In this document: one piece after another, positions 47,956 through 56,676 of the stretch
Layout: each line of letters begins with the position of its first letter
Numbering within the stretch: position 1 is the first letter of the stretch
Source of the DNA: Thalassoglobus neptunius
GTDB lineage: Bacteria > Planctomycetota > Planctomycetia > Planctomycetales > Planctomycetaceae
Assembly: GCF_007859735.1 (NCBI RefSeq)
Contig: NZ_SIHI01000002.1
Location: 90,595-154,594 of the forward strand
DNA: 64,000 bases
Direction of reading: 5' to 3'
Translations under genes and position numbers: made by a program
The notes under the pieces: generated by a model
The model's database searches: none
Seen by the model: only the letters and a program-made list of their open reading frames with translations
Told to the model about the DNA's origin: nothing

Positions 47956-49582
47956 CGTTCGGAATCTCCTCCGGGAAGTTTTTCAGCATCGACAGCACCG
48001 GGGCCAGTGCCACCTGTCCGAGACCGCAGATCGATGTCTCCTGAAGCGTCTCATGGAGTTCCCCAAGAAACTCGACATCCTCCTCGCGCAGCCCTCCGGA
48101 CTCAAGCAGCGTGACAGCCTGATGAGATCCAATCCGGCAAGGCACACACTTCCCACACGACTCGTTTCGAAAGAACTGAGTCAAATTGGTCGCGAGAGAA
48201 TAAAGATCTCGACCTTCGTGAAAGACCATCAGAGCACCCGTTCCCAGCATGCTTCCAGCTTTGCGGACGGCGTCGAAATCAATCGGTGTGTCAAGTTTGT
48301 CGGGACCGAGAAACAGGGAACTCGCTCCGCCGGGGAGAAACGCCTTCACTCGCTTGTCGTCCGAGACTCCGCCCGCCATTTCAATGACTTCGGAGAAGGT
48401 CGTTCCCATCGGGACTTCGAAAACTCCGGGTGAACGAACATCCCCCGAAACACACATAAACTTCAGTCCGGAGAACCCATGAATTCCCTGCTCCTCCCAC
48501 CACTCTGGACCATTGTGAACGATCGACGGAACAAGTGCGAAGGTTTCTACATTGTTAATGAGGGTCGGCTTACCCCAAAGACCATGCTGTCCGGGATAAG
48601 GCGGTTTGTTTCTCGGTTCACCGCGTTTGTCTTCCAGAGCTTCCAGCAATGCCGTTTCTTCTCCAAGAATATATCCCCCAGGTGAAACGAAGATTTCGAG
48701 ATCAAAGCGTTGACCGGGACCTCGTGCTGATTCTCCCAGGATTCCAGACTCATAGGCTTTCTGAATGGCGGACCGCAAAATTCTGGTTTCCGGACCATAC
48801 TCGTGGCGAACATACACAATCCCGGATTCGGCTCCGATCGTCATTGCAGCCAGCAGCATTCCTTCAATGACCAGATGCGGAACCCTGTGCAGAATCTCAC
48901 GATCCTTGAAGGTGCCGGGCTCGCTTTCGTCCGCGTTGCAGATGACATACTTCTCGGGCTCCGCTTCCTTCGAAACGATTTCCCACTTCAAACCGGTTGG
49001 AAATCCAGCGCCTCCGCGACCGGTCAGGTTGGTTCCCTTCAACGCATTGACACACGTCTCCGTCGAATCAGAATCCGAAGCTCGAAGCCCTTTCGCGACG
49101 GAATAGAACTCGTCCGCCGACGAATAAGGATCACACTTCCAACTGGTCTTGCTTTGCTGAGGAGGAAGACTTTCGTCAGTCGTCGAATGCTCTTGATCAG
49201 TGATGAACTGCTGCAAAGCTTGCTCGGACGAATGAAGCGTCAGCGGCGCAGCTGGGAAATCATTGACTGAGAAAGACGGCGCGGAATCACAGCGCCCCTG
49301 ACAGGAGACCTCGCGAAGCTCGAAGTCCTGTCCCGACTTCTGAAGAACGTTTTCAAGTGAACGAGCGTCAGTCTGACACCCGGCAGCCTGACAGCAAACG
49401 TCGCGGCAAACATCGATCACCTTCTTCGCAGGGGGAGTCCGACGAAACGCCGTATAGAACGAGACAAGTTCTTCGAGTCGGAAGAGGGGGACCCGTTTTT
49501 CCTCAGAGATTTCTCGCAGTACACCATCGCTGAGATACCCATGTTGGTGCTGCCGATCAAGGAGTTCTCTTAGAAGTTGCAC
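47945..49582 (-). CDS. NuoE-NuoF fusion, NADH-reacting subunit of formate dehydrogenase
   Basis: This 545-residue flavoprotein passes electrons to NAD. The N-terminal ~140 residues are a NuoE-like thioredoxin-fold [2Fe-2S] domain (CRDVCCQAAGCQTD, then SCQGRCDSAP). The NuoF part follows: GRGGAGFPTGLKWEIVSKEA (NADH/FMN), GAYI-type GGYILGEETALLEALE, and the [4Fe-4S] site ESCGKCVPCRIGSH. This is the FdsB-like architecture. The start is GTG, one base after the TGA of the upstream gene. With the fdhA gene it forms a complete soluble NAD-dependent formate dehydrogenase pair; no separate FdsG/FdsD chaperone gene is next to it. Confidence 0.94.
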   Translation of the reverse strand: MQLLRELLDRQHQHGYLSDGVLREISEEKRVPLFRLEELVSFYTAFRRTPPAKKVIDVCRDVCCQAAGCQTDARSLENVLQKSGQDFELREVSCQGRCDSAPSFSVNDFPAAPLTLHSSEQALQQFITDQEHSTTDESLPPQQSKTSWKCDPYSSADEFYSVAKGLRASDSDSTETCVNALKGTNLTGRGGAGFPTGLKWEIVSKEAEPEKYVICNADESEPGTFKDREILHRVPHLVIEGMLLAAMTIGAESGIVYVRHEYGPETRILRSAIQKAYESGILGESARGPGQRFDLEIFVSPGGYILGEETALLEALEDKRGEPRNKPPYPGQHGLWGKPTLINNVETFALVPSIVHNGPEWWEEQGIHGFSGLKFMCVSGDVRSPGVFEVPMGTTFSEVIEMAGGVSDDKRVKAFLPGGASSLFLGPDKLDTPIDFDAVRKAGSMLGTGALMVFHEGRDLYSLATNLTQFFRNESCGKCVPCRIGSHQAVTLLESGGLREEDVEFLGELHETLQETSICGLGQVALAPVLSMLKNFPEEIPNDVI

Positions 49583-50881
49583 TCAGTTGTTCCCGATACA
49601 GAAAAGGTGATTCAGACCTCGGATGTAAATCCTTCCATCTGAAAGTGCTGGAGATGCGCGACACTCTTCGTTCAGTTCGTTCTCCGCAACGACGACTAAT
49701 TCATCCGCCGGGCGAACGACGGTTGTCTTCCCGTCGTCGTCCAGAAAATAAACATACTCGTCCGTTGCAGTCAGTGACGTACTGAAATGCCGCCCGAAAC
49801 GACCACGCCAGAGTCTCTCCCCACTCGCAGCATCAAAACAATTGGCGATGCCATGGTCATCTGCCACAAACAAATAGTCTTCGACTCGAATTGGAGAAGG
49901 AACGTAACACTTCGCACTTGTTTCGTGCCACAGGACATGTGAATCGGTCACGTCGCCAGTGCCCAGCGGATCAACCGCCATCACATGATAGGTCGGGAAA
50001 CCGGCCGAGAGAAAAACGTAGCGATCGTCCGCCACCATCGATGCAACGAACTGTTCGGTGGGTCCGTCAACGCGCCACAATTCCTCTCCGGTCGCCGGAT
50101 CGTAACTGGTCACGCAATGGCTTCCCGACATGATGAGTTGTTCACGACCTCCGAATTCGCGAACGATCGGAGTGACATAGCTTCGCGTCTGATTCGGACG
50201 AGGGATTTTCCAGCGGATCTCACCACTCGCCCGATCGAGTGCTGCCAGATAAGACTCCCCATCGTGATCTCCGTTGATGATCACGGTCTCTTTGTAAATC
50301 ACCGGGCAACTGCAAAATCCATGGACGCTGGCGAACTCGCCGACGGACGTCTCCCAAACTTTCTCCCCTTGGAAGTCATATGCAACAACGATCACTGAAC
50401 CCGCTGTCACCTCTCGTGGTTTTCCGACATTGCGAGCTTCGACGGTCTCACCCGTGATCTTCAGAAACGCGACGAAGACGTTCTCCCCATCAGTCGCAGG
50501 GGTGGCCGAAGCATAAGAATTGAATTTGTGTCGAGACTCAAGCGGAGATGTCAGAACGGTTTTCTGCCAGAGAATCTCGCCGCTCTTCTTGTCGACCGAC
50601 AACAGCGCCCGTTCTTGCGACTCTTCCAAACATGTCGTCAGAAATAGATGGTATTCCCAGACAATGGGCGATGAGTAACCTCTTCCCGGAATCGGCGTTT
50701 TCCAGAGGATGTTTTCGGAAGACTCCGGAGAGTCATTCCATGTGACAGGAAGTTCCGCCTCACGACTGATTCCATCGCCGGAGGGGCCTCTCCACATTGG
50801 CCAGTTCTCCGCCCGAGCGATGCACGGAACGACGCTCAGTGCCACAACCAGTTGGAACAATCGAGAGAACGTCAATGTCAC
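49583..50881 (-). CDS. Exported PQQ-type beta-propeller protein
   Basis: This 432-residue protein has an N-terminal signal peptide (about 1-24) and repeated propeller blades of the BamB/PQQ-enzyme type: 'W...TPIPGRGYSSPIVWEYHL', 'SVDKKSGEILWQKTVL', 'ALDRASGEIRWKIPRPN', 'SYDPATGEELWRVDGP', 'CFDAASGERLWRGRFG'. The AxDxxSGExxW unit recurs at least five times. It lacks an obvious PQQ-enzyme catalytic site, so a binding or structural role is more likely. The gene is directly upstream of the formate dehydrogenase genes, and its stop is contiguous with the next start, so they are probably co-transcribed, although a functional link is unproven. The start is GTG. Confidence 0.88.
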   Translation of the reverse strand: MTLTFSRLFQLVVALSVVPCIARAENWPMWRGPSGDGISREAELPVTWNDSPESSENILWKTPIPGRGYSSPIVWEYHLFLTTCLEESQERALLSVDKKSGEILWQKTVLTSPLESRHKFNSYASATPATDGENVFVAFLKITGETVEARNVGKPREVTAGSVIVVAYDFQGEKVWETSVGEFASVHGFCSCPVIYKETVIINGDHDGESYLAALDRASGEIRWKIPRPNQTRSYVTPIVREFGGREQLIMSGSHCVTSYDPATGEELWRVDGPTEQFVASMVADDRYVFLSAGFPTYHVMAVDPLGTGDVTDSHVLWHETSAKCYVPSPIRVEDYLFVADDHGIANCFDAASGERLWRGRFGRHFSTSLTATDEYVYFLDDDGKTTVVRPADELVVVAENELNEECRASPALSDGRIYIRGLNHLFCIGNN

Positions 50882-50906
50882 TTAAGAACCTCCTCTGACC
50901 GTTGGA

Positions 50907-51374
50907 TCAGACAATCAATGATATGCCCCAAATGCATCCGCAAACACTTGCGGCAAGCAGCAGAACCGCCGCTCCACATCCGGCATTGCCTTTCGGAACG
51001 AAGCTTGGGTCTTCTTTTTTCAACTGTTCCGTCAATTGCTCGATGAACTCTTTCGCATCCTTCAGCCCTGCTCCGGAATAGTCGCGATAGATTTTGATCG
51101 CCTGTAGCTTGCGCCCCTTGCGGATCTCTTCGAGCACCGCTTGTCGTTGGGCGTCGTCCGAGTCAGTGTTAGACGAGTCCGCCTCTGCAGATTGAAGAAT
51201 CTCTTCCGCACTCATCCCGGATTCAAACTTTCGCTGCATCTCTTCAACGGCCAGCTTGGCCTGAGCAAGATTGCTGCCGGTCCATTCGCGATAAAGCTTG
51301 ATCGCTTCAATGTGATTGCCGCTTCGAAGAGTCTCTAACAACGTTTCGAGTTGGTTGGAGTCGAGATGGGGCAT
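50907..51374 (-). CDS. Protein with two L7/L12-C-terminal-like units and a membrane helix
   Basis: Two related helical units are visible in this protein: LRSGNHIEAIKLYREWTGSN with LAQAKLAVEEMQ, and IRKGRKLQAIKIYRDYSGAG with LKDAKEFIEQL. The pattern 'AIK.YR...G..L..AK..VE' is that of the ribosomal protein L7/L12 C-terminal domain, the part that contacts translation factors. A hydrophobic segment (about 136-155) at the end would anchor it in a membrane. The start is uncertain: a GTG at 51419 extends it by 15 residues, but the first domain follows directly on the ATG at 51374. A membrane-anchored L7/L12-like protein is odd; its role is unknown. Confidence 0.78.
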   Translation of the reverse strand: MPHLDSNQLETLLETLRSGNHIEAIKLYREWTGSNLAQAKLAVEEMQRKFESGMSAEEILQSAEADSSNTDSDDAQRQAVLEEIRKGRKLQAIKIYRDYSGAGLKDAKEFIEQLTEQLKKEDPSFVPKGNAGCGAAVLLLAASVCGCIWGISLIV

Positions 51375-51507
51375 TATTGTCGGATTCGGTTTTGGCGGAT
51401 TGTATTCATGAGTTGCCACGAACTGGCAAACAGAAGCATAACAAAAAACTGATCCGAATCGTCCGCAAGGTCACTGAAAAGATATCGGCCCCTGCATCGA
51501 GACGACG

Positions 51508-54500
51508 TCAATCGTCAATCGGCTCGGGCAGTTCCGGTGACGGTGGAGTTGTGTCGGTCGATGTGCTCTCTTCGCCAGTGGCTTCTTCAGTCGATTCAGA
51601 TGTCTCTGCTTCGGAATCGGACGGAGTTGAACTCTCGGAAGGTTGTTCAACTGGCTCACTTTCAGAATCTGGCTCATCAGGAGTTTGAGGAGCGGGGGTT
51701 TCCGGCGCAGTCTCCTGGCTGTCTGATTCTTCTGCGGCTGAGTTCTCATCCGCTGGATCTTCGTCGGAGAACATCCCCTCCCATACCGGAATTTCATCAC
51801 TCGGCGGGCGAAGACCATAGTCCTCACCTGTCAGCACAGCCAGCATGATCACAACAAGGCTGCGGAGAGAATATTCAGGATGGACTTCCAGAATCTGCTT
51901 GAGATCTTCCGTCGCCTCATCCACGAGTCCGGAATCGAGTTCCGCCTGAGCTTTTTGGAGCATGAGTGCGGACCAGCGTTCGGGAAACTCAACCAGTGCA
52001 GCCATCGCAAGTCGTGTTGACAATGCTGGCCAGATATCGAGGAAACCGCTCGGATTGGATGCCAGTGGAGGAATGGTCAGCAACCCGCGAACCGACGATT
52101 GATTGAGGCTGTCTGCCTGAGCGCTCCACATTTCGATTGCACGAATCGGATTGAGAGCAGCGAGATTGGCGAAACCGTTCATCTCTCGCCATCGGGCAAT
52201 GATCGGGTTTTCCTTTTGCGGAATCTGTTGAATCGTTGGCTCAAGCTGTTCGAGTTGTTCCCATGCTTCAAATGTTCTTCCGACACGAAGAAGTAAGCTG
52301 GCGTAATTGATCTGCAGTGTTGGATCGCGAGCCATTAAGGTCCGATCTTCCTCGAGAATCTGAATCGCCAATGATGGGCAATTTCCATTGAGTGCGATTT
52401 GCGCCATCTCAAGAATCGTGGCATCGTTCCCGCGTGCTGTCTCCACTTCTTCCGTCACTTCTGCGACTCGCCCATCCAACTCATCCAGAGCGAGATTCCC
52501 CTGTTTGATCTGTTCAGGATCATCGGTCTGAGCAGCCGCGATCGATCGCCCCGTTTTTCGAGTAAACCGCTGGGCCACTTGAGAAGCTGTGTCGAGATCT
52601 CCCACGGCCGTCAGTTGGGAAAATAAACTCAACAGATCCTCCGGTGCATCACCACTTGCAGTGGCAGCATTGAAGGCAGCAAACAGCGCAAGCTGTCTTC
52701 GCATCGGCAGTGCCTGAACGTTTCCAGTCGCCTGCATCAGTTGTTGTTCGACATCACTCATCAACAGTTCGGAATCGCGAATCAACCGATATCCAAGCGC
52801 ACTGTTGGGAGACTCCTGAATTCCTTGAGCGGCAGATTGCAGGCTCAATTCTCCCAATGCTCCGATCACACGCACGTCGACAGCCTGACGAAGCGTACTC
52901 GCCAGCACGAAGTAGTGCCGAGCAAGTTGAATCGCATTGGGTTGAACATTCATCTTCTGAATCAACCAGCGATCGTAATCCGAAGGAGGCGATGGCCAGG
53001 TCGGGTATCGCTCCTGCAACTTTGCAACTGTTGTTTGATTCTCCTGAAACGCAGCTGAGAAGAAATTGGTCCGATTGTGTTCTTCCACATGTTCAATCAA
53101 CATCGCATCGTCGCGATCCGCACGACTGAAGACCGCACCGGCCGCACCGAGTCCGGTCATGATCCAGCGTTGGTTGACAAACATCTGTGCGAAGACCTGA
53201 TAGGCCGGAGCATTTCCCCAGAGCCGAAGATTGACGGAATCAATCTTCCACTTGGTGAATTCCTCGGACCATTCAACATCGGACTCCTGCCCCGCTTCCG
53301 CTCCTGCTGTGGAGGGGAACAGGCTGTCTCGAATCTCCCGATGAAGCCGGGCGTAGTTTTGTTCTGCATTGACGAAGAGTGCGTGACGACTGTCGATGAA
53401 CGGCTTGCCACCCAGCCAGATCATCAAGTCGCCCTGATCCGCTCGCACGTTGAAGACTCGATCTTCGAACACACCAGGAAGCAATCTCTCGCGAGTGCTT
53501 TCGATTCGATTGGCGACTCGCGGATCGATTCCGATTCCGATTCGACGCGCGTTCACTCCGAGAAGCCCCCCGTTGATGGCTCCATAAGCGAGTGCGAAAA
53601 AGCACAGCACAGTGACTGCTCGGCCAGCCCGCGAAGCAAAGACTGGCCAGGCTGCGACTCGATATTCCATCTTGGAAACGTTTCGGTACCAGTCCTGTCC
53701 TTGAAGCGAAGCAACAACGCAATTGACAATTGCCGCGTACGGAACGATTGGCCCCAGAAACGCGGACAGCCCGTTCACTCCCAGCCATCCAGCAATCCAG
53801 CCCCAGTGCATTCGCCCTGCATTCAGGAAGACTGGAATAAACGAAAGGACAAGCAATGCACTCTGAGCAATCAAAAACGGATCGACCGATTGCCAGAAAT
53901 TCGGATCTTTCATCCCGAATGCATATCGCGGGAACAAAGACTCTGACACTCCCTGGGTCTGAGTTTCCAACATGTAGGCCACGGCATTCTGGAATCCGAA
54001 CGCTGGCTGAATGGGCCATGGGCTCACCAGAACGCCCAGTGCAATGCTTGCAATCCCGGCAAGTAATGTTTTTCGGCCAACTCCTCCGGAAGGCAAACTG
54101 GCCAGAATGAAGAGTGCGACGAAAACCATCCCGACCCACGCGCGCGGATCAGCATTCGCCCAGAGAACCATCACGACAGGCAACAACCAGATCCGTGAAG
54201 AATCGGGCCGGGCGGTGCTTGCATTCAGCAAGCTCAGAACGATGGATAGCCCCAGCACGGTCGTCGCCATCGCACCCGGTTGCATCACCGGGAAGACAGC
54301 AATCAACGCAATCGCTGCGCACACCGAACTCCACCATGTCGTCACACCCGGGAGCGTAATCCGGGAGAGAACCCAGAACGCAATCCCTAACTTAATCGCA
54401 GTGACCACAGTCAAGGCTGTGAATCCGCCCATTCCATAAACGACTCCGATTGCCAAATCCGAAAGCCATCCGAGATTGACCCACGTTGTTTCAGCAGTTG

Positions 54501-54855
54501 GAATTGCGAACGGATCAAGCCGTGGCGGAAGAAAACCATTCTCGAGCATGTACAGGCCAGCTTTGACCTGAACCAGCACAGCCGTTTCCGTCAGATAGTT
54601 CCATCCGAAGAGAACAGCCAACAGGATGACCGCCCAGCGAAGCATGAAATCTCCGCGCCGGCATTCATCTTCAAAGTATTCCGGAGTCAACTCTTCCCAA
54701 TCCGGAAGCGGTTCCGGGTCGGGATTGACTGCCTCGACACCAGGAGTTTGGGCCGCTTCGGACGAAGAAACCTCCTGATTGACCTCGTGCTCCGCTCCGG
54801 AATTGGTAGATTCCTGCTTCGGTGAGCCACCAGCATTTTCAACTTCGTCCGACAC
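51508..54855 (-). CDS. Large polytopic membrane protein with helical-repeat C-terminal half
   Basis: This 1115-residue protein begins with ~65 acidic residues (Glu/Ser/Pro-rich). A membrane part of about ten helices follows (about 70-460; for instance DFMLRWAVILLAVLFGWNYL), with the long-loop spacing seen in GT-C/PMT-like transferases and O-antigen polymerases. The second half (about 600-1000) is alpha-helical, with TPR-like features (ASLLLRVGRTFEAWEQLEQL). The tail (about 1010-1115) is almost only Asp/Glu/Ser/Pro/Thr and so probably disordered. No catalytic site is recognisable. The start codon is GTG. Function unknown. Confidence 0.8.
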   Translation of the reverse strand: MSDEVENAGGSPKQESTNSGAEHEVNQEVSSSEAAQTPGVEAVNPDPEPLPDWEELTPEYFEDECRRGDFMLRWAVILLAVLFGWNYLTETAVLVQVKAGLYMLENGFLPPRLDPFAIPTAETTWVNLGWLSDLAIGVVYGMGGFTALTVVTAIKLGIAFWVLSRITLPGVTTWWSSVCAAIALIAVFPVMQPGAMATTVLGLSIVLSLLNASTARPDSSRIWLLPVVMVLWANADPRAWVGMVFVALFILASLPSGGVGRKTLLAGIASIALGVLVSPWPIQPAFGFQNAVAYMLETQTQGVSESLFPRYAFGMKDPNFWQSVDPFLIAQSALLVLSFIPVFLNAGRMHWGWIAGWLGVNGLSAFLGPIVPYAAIVNCVVASLQGQDWYRNVSKMEYRVAAWPVFASRAGRAVTVLCFFALAYGAINGGLLGVNARRIGIGIDPRVANRIESTRERLLPGVFEDRVFNVRADQGDLMIWLGGKPFIDSRHALFVNAEQNYARLHREIRDSLFPSTAGAEAGQESDVEWSEEFTKWKIDSVNLRLWGNAPAYQVFAQMFVNQRWIMTGLGAAGAVFSRADRDDAMLIEHVEEHNRTNFFSAAFQENQTTVAKLQERYPTWPSPPSDYDRWLIQKMNVQPNAIQLARHYFVLASTLRQAVDVRVIGALGELSLQSAAQGIQESPNSALGYRLIRDSELLMSDVEQQLMQATGNVQALPMRRQLALFAAFNAATASGDAPEDLLSLFSQLTAVGDLDTASQVAQRFTRKTGRSIAAAQTDDPEQIKQGNLALDELDGRVAEVTEEVETARGNDATILEMAQIALNGNCPSLAIQILEEDRTLMARDPTLQINYASLLLRVGRTFEAWEQLEQLEPTIQQIPQKENPIIARWREMNGFANLAALNPIRAIEMWSAQADSLNQSSVRGLLTIPPLASNPSGFLDIWPALSTRLAMAALVEFPERWSALMLQKAQAELDSGLVDEATEDLKQILEVHPEYSLRSLVVIMLAVLTGEDYGLRPPSDEIPVWEGMFSDEDPADENSAAEESDSQETAPETPAPQTPDEPDSESEPVEQPSESSTPSDSEAETSESTEEATGEESTSTDTTPPSPELPEPIDD

Positions 54856-55367
54856 AGTTATGAGTCCTTCGGGCAGTTTTCGAACCGGATTTCACGTCTT
54901 CGCACAAACGACCACGAACTTTCGCCGTCAATTTGGGCACACGTGTGAAAGCACTTTGATTGAGCCAGGGAAACAATTTCCCCTCGTCAGTCACCACAAT
55001 AGGACGCCATCATCGGACCGGTCAAGCGGCAGCCGGTTGTCTGTAGCGGAAGACTTCTCGCCTCAACTTCACGATCCGATTGACCGATCGAAACCGACCG
55101 TTCGAAAGATGATCCGCTCCGGCCTCCTTCTCACAACGCAATCCCCCCAAGACACTGGCAAGAAGTTTCCGAACCGAAGAACTCAACCGACGAAGGAATT
55201 GCCGCACTCGAACTGTCAGCAATTGATCACTCTCGAACACGTCCCCGGACCACCAACACGGGTGCGAAAGAAACTTCCTTGCTGACAGTCTTCAGCAATG
55301 TGCGCGTGAACGCCGTATTCACGAGAAGAATAGACTTCGAGCGTTTTCAGCAACTCCAATAAACGAT
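54856..55367. other. Intergenic stretch, no gene supported
   Basis: About 510 bp between two minus-strand genes. A minus-strand frame of 72 codons (55022-55240, GTG start) exists but has no ribosome-binding site and an arginine-rich, shadow-like composition. No convincing hairpin, repeat or RNA gene was seen. Confidence 0.4.
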
Positions 55368-56510
55368 TTAGTCGGAATCGGGATTGTAAACCGGACGACG
55401 AATCCCGTCGGGGCCCATCACCGAGCCGCGTCCTGTCGTCGCAGCTCCACCCCTGCCCGGCCGACCACGACTGGGAGTCTGTTCGATTTCATCAATGGCC
55501 AGCATTGGACGGACCCACGAACCATCATCGAGTTCCTCCGAAGCAGACAGAATCACCTCGTCGCCTTCGTTAAAACGAGCACTTACGAAAACATGCGTCT
55601 GCCCCACCTGTCCCAGCAACTGCACGGGAAGTGACCGCACAAATCCATCGCGAATCACCTGAATCATCCGCTCCGAATCGCTTGATCCGACATCGGTTCG
55701 AATAGCTGTAATCGGAATTTCCGCAACCGGGTGCCGAGGAATCATCTCCGAGATGACCGCCTGACCGCTTTGCAAGTCTCCATCCGAAGCATCCAGGAGC
55801 AATCTTGCCGTCGCTACGGAAACGAAGAGTTCACGCAGGGGATCGAACTCAGGAAGCGGCTCGAGGATTGCATCGACCTTGGCGTCAACCTGTTTGTCTT
55901 CGACTTGAACAGGAATCGTGGTCCCAGCTTCAACCTTGCCGCGCTCAATCGGAATTTCGACGAACAATTCGTTCGGGTCAACAAGAACCAGCAACAGATC
56001 ACCAGCTTTCACCATCTGTCCTTCGGCAACAAGCCGTTGCGAGACAACCCCATCCATGGCAGCGTGAACGACGGTCGAATTGCTCCGAAACTCGGCGAGA
56101 TCGAGCTTCTTTCTGGCGACATCGAGACGGGCTGCCGCAATTTTCTTCTGGTTATCGGTCGCCAGACTTTCTTCAATCTTCGCAAGCTCATGTTCCGATT
56201 GAGCAATCTTCAATTCATACTGTCGTTGCTGAGAATCAAAACGAATGACCTCCGCCTGTGCACGCACAGAATCGGCTGCCTTGAAATAGACCTTCTCGAC
56301 GACTCCGTCCATGGGAGCCACAATTCGCAAAGTTCGCGACGGTTCGAGTCGAAGTGGAACGCGAAAGTCCGTCGGCGGTTTCAGCGACACAGCGACTCGT
56401 TCGATCTCGATTCCTTCCAGTTCTTCATCGCCTCGCTGCGCCAGAATTGGAGAGGAAAGGCTGACAAATAAGAACGCAGATGCCCAAACTAGGCGGACGG
56501 AACGCGACAT
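55368..56510 (-). CDS. Membrane-fusion/adaptor-like protein (HlyD/RND type)
   Basis: The 380-residue exported protein has a signal peptide at about 1-24. Its lipoyl-like part starts with SRTLRIVAPMDGVVEKVYFK, a coiled coil covers ~85-140 (LKIAQSEHELAKIEESLATD), and the second lipoyl half is STVVHAAMDGVVSQRLVAEG. Beta-barrel and membrane-proximal parts follow (ELFVEIPIERGKVEAGTTIP). This is the layout of periplasmic adaptor subunits of RND or ABC efflux pumps. No pump or outer-membrane gene is adjacent, so it is an orphan adaptor, perhaps in a sensing or matrix role. The last ~30 residues are Gly/Arg-rich (RGRPGRGGAATTGRG), an uncommon tail. Confidence 0.87.
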   Translation of the reverse strand: MSRSVRLVWASAFLFVSLSSPILAQRGDEELEGIEIERVAVSLKPPTDFRVPLRLEPSRTLRIVAPMDGVVEKVYFKAADSVRAQAEVIRFDSQQRQYELKIAQSEHELAKIEESLATDNQKKIAAARLDVARKKLDLAEFRSNSTVVHAAMDGVVSQRLVAEGQMVKAGDLLLVLVDPNELFVEIPIERGKVEAGTTIPVQVEDKQVDAKVDAILEPLPEFDPLRELFVSVATARLLLDASDGDLQSGQAVISEMIPRHPVAEIPITAIRTDVGSSDSERMIQVIRDGFVRSLPVQLLGQVGQTHVFVSARFNEGDEVILSASEELDDGSWVRPMLAIDEIEQTPSRGRPGRGGAATTGRGSVMGPDGIRRPVYNPDSD

Positions 56511-56676
56511 GTTACTCTCAATTTTCCAACAGAAACTGGTCGGCAGTCAAAACTGGATTATCTGTCGTGTTCCGGGCCCCGGTCAACGGTGTCTGTAAAG
56601 AGTATGTGAAGAGCGCCAAAAAGACGCCAAAATTCTCTCAATTTGCTCGCGCCGACAACAGGGATCGATTGAATAC

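Noticed and set aside
55022..55240. 72-codon minus-strand frame in an intergenic region
   Set aside because: GTG start without ribosome-binding site, arginine-rich shadow-like composition and no recognisable domain; not enough support for a gene.
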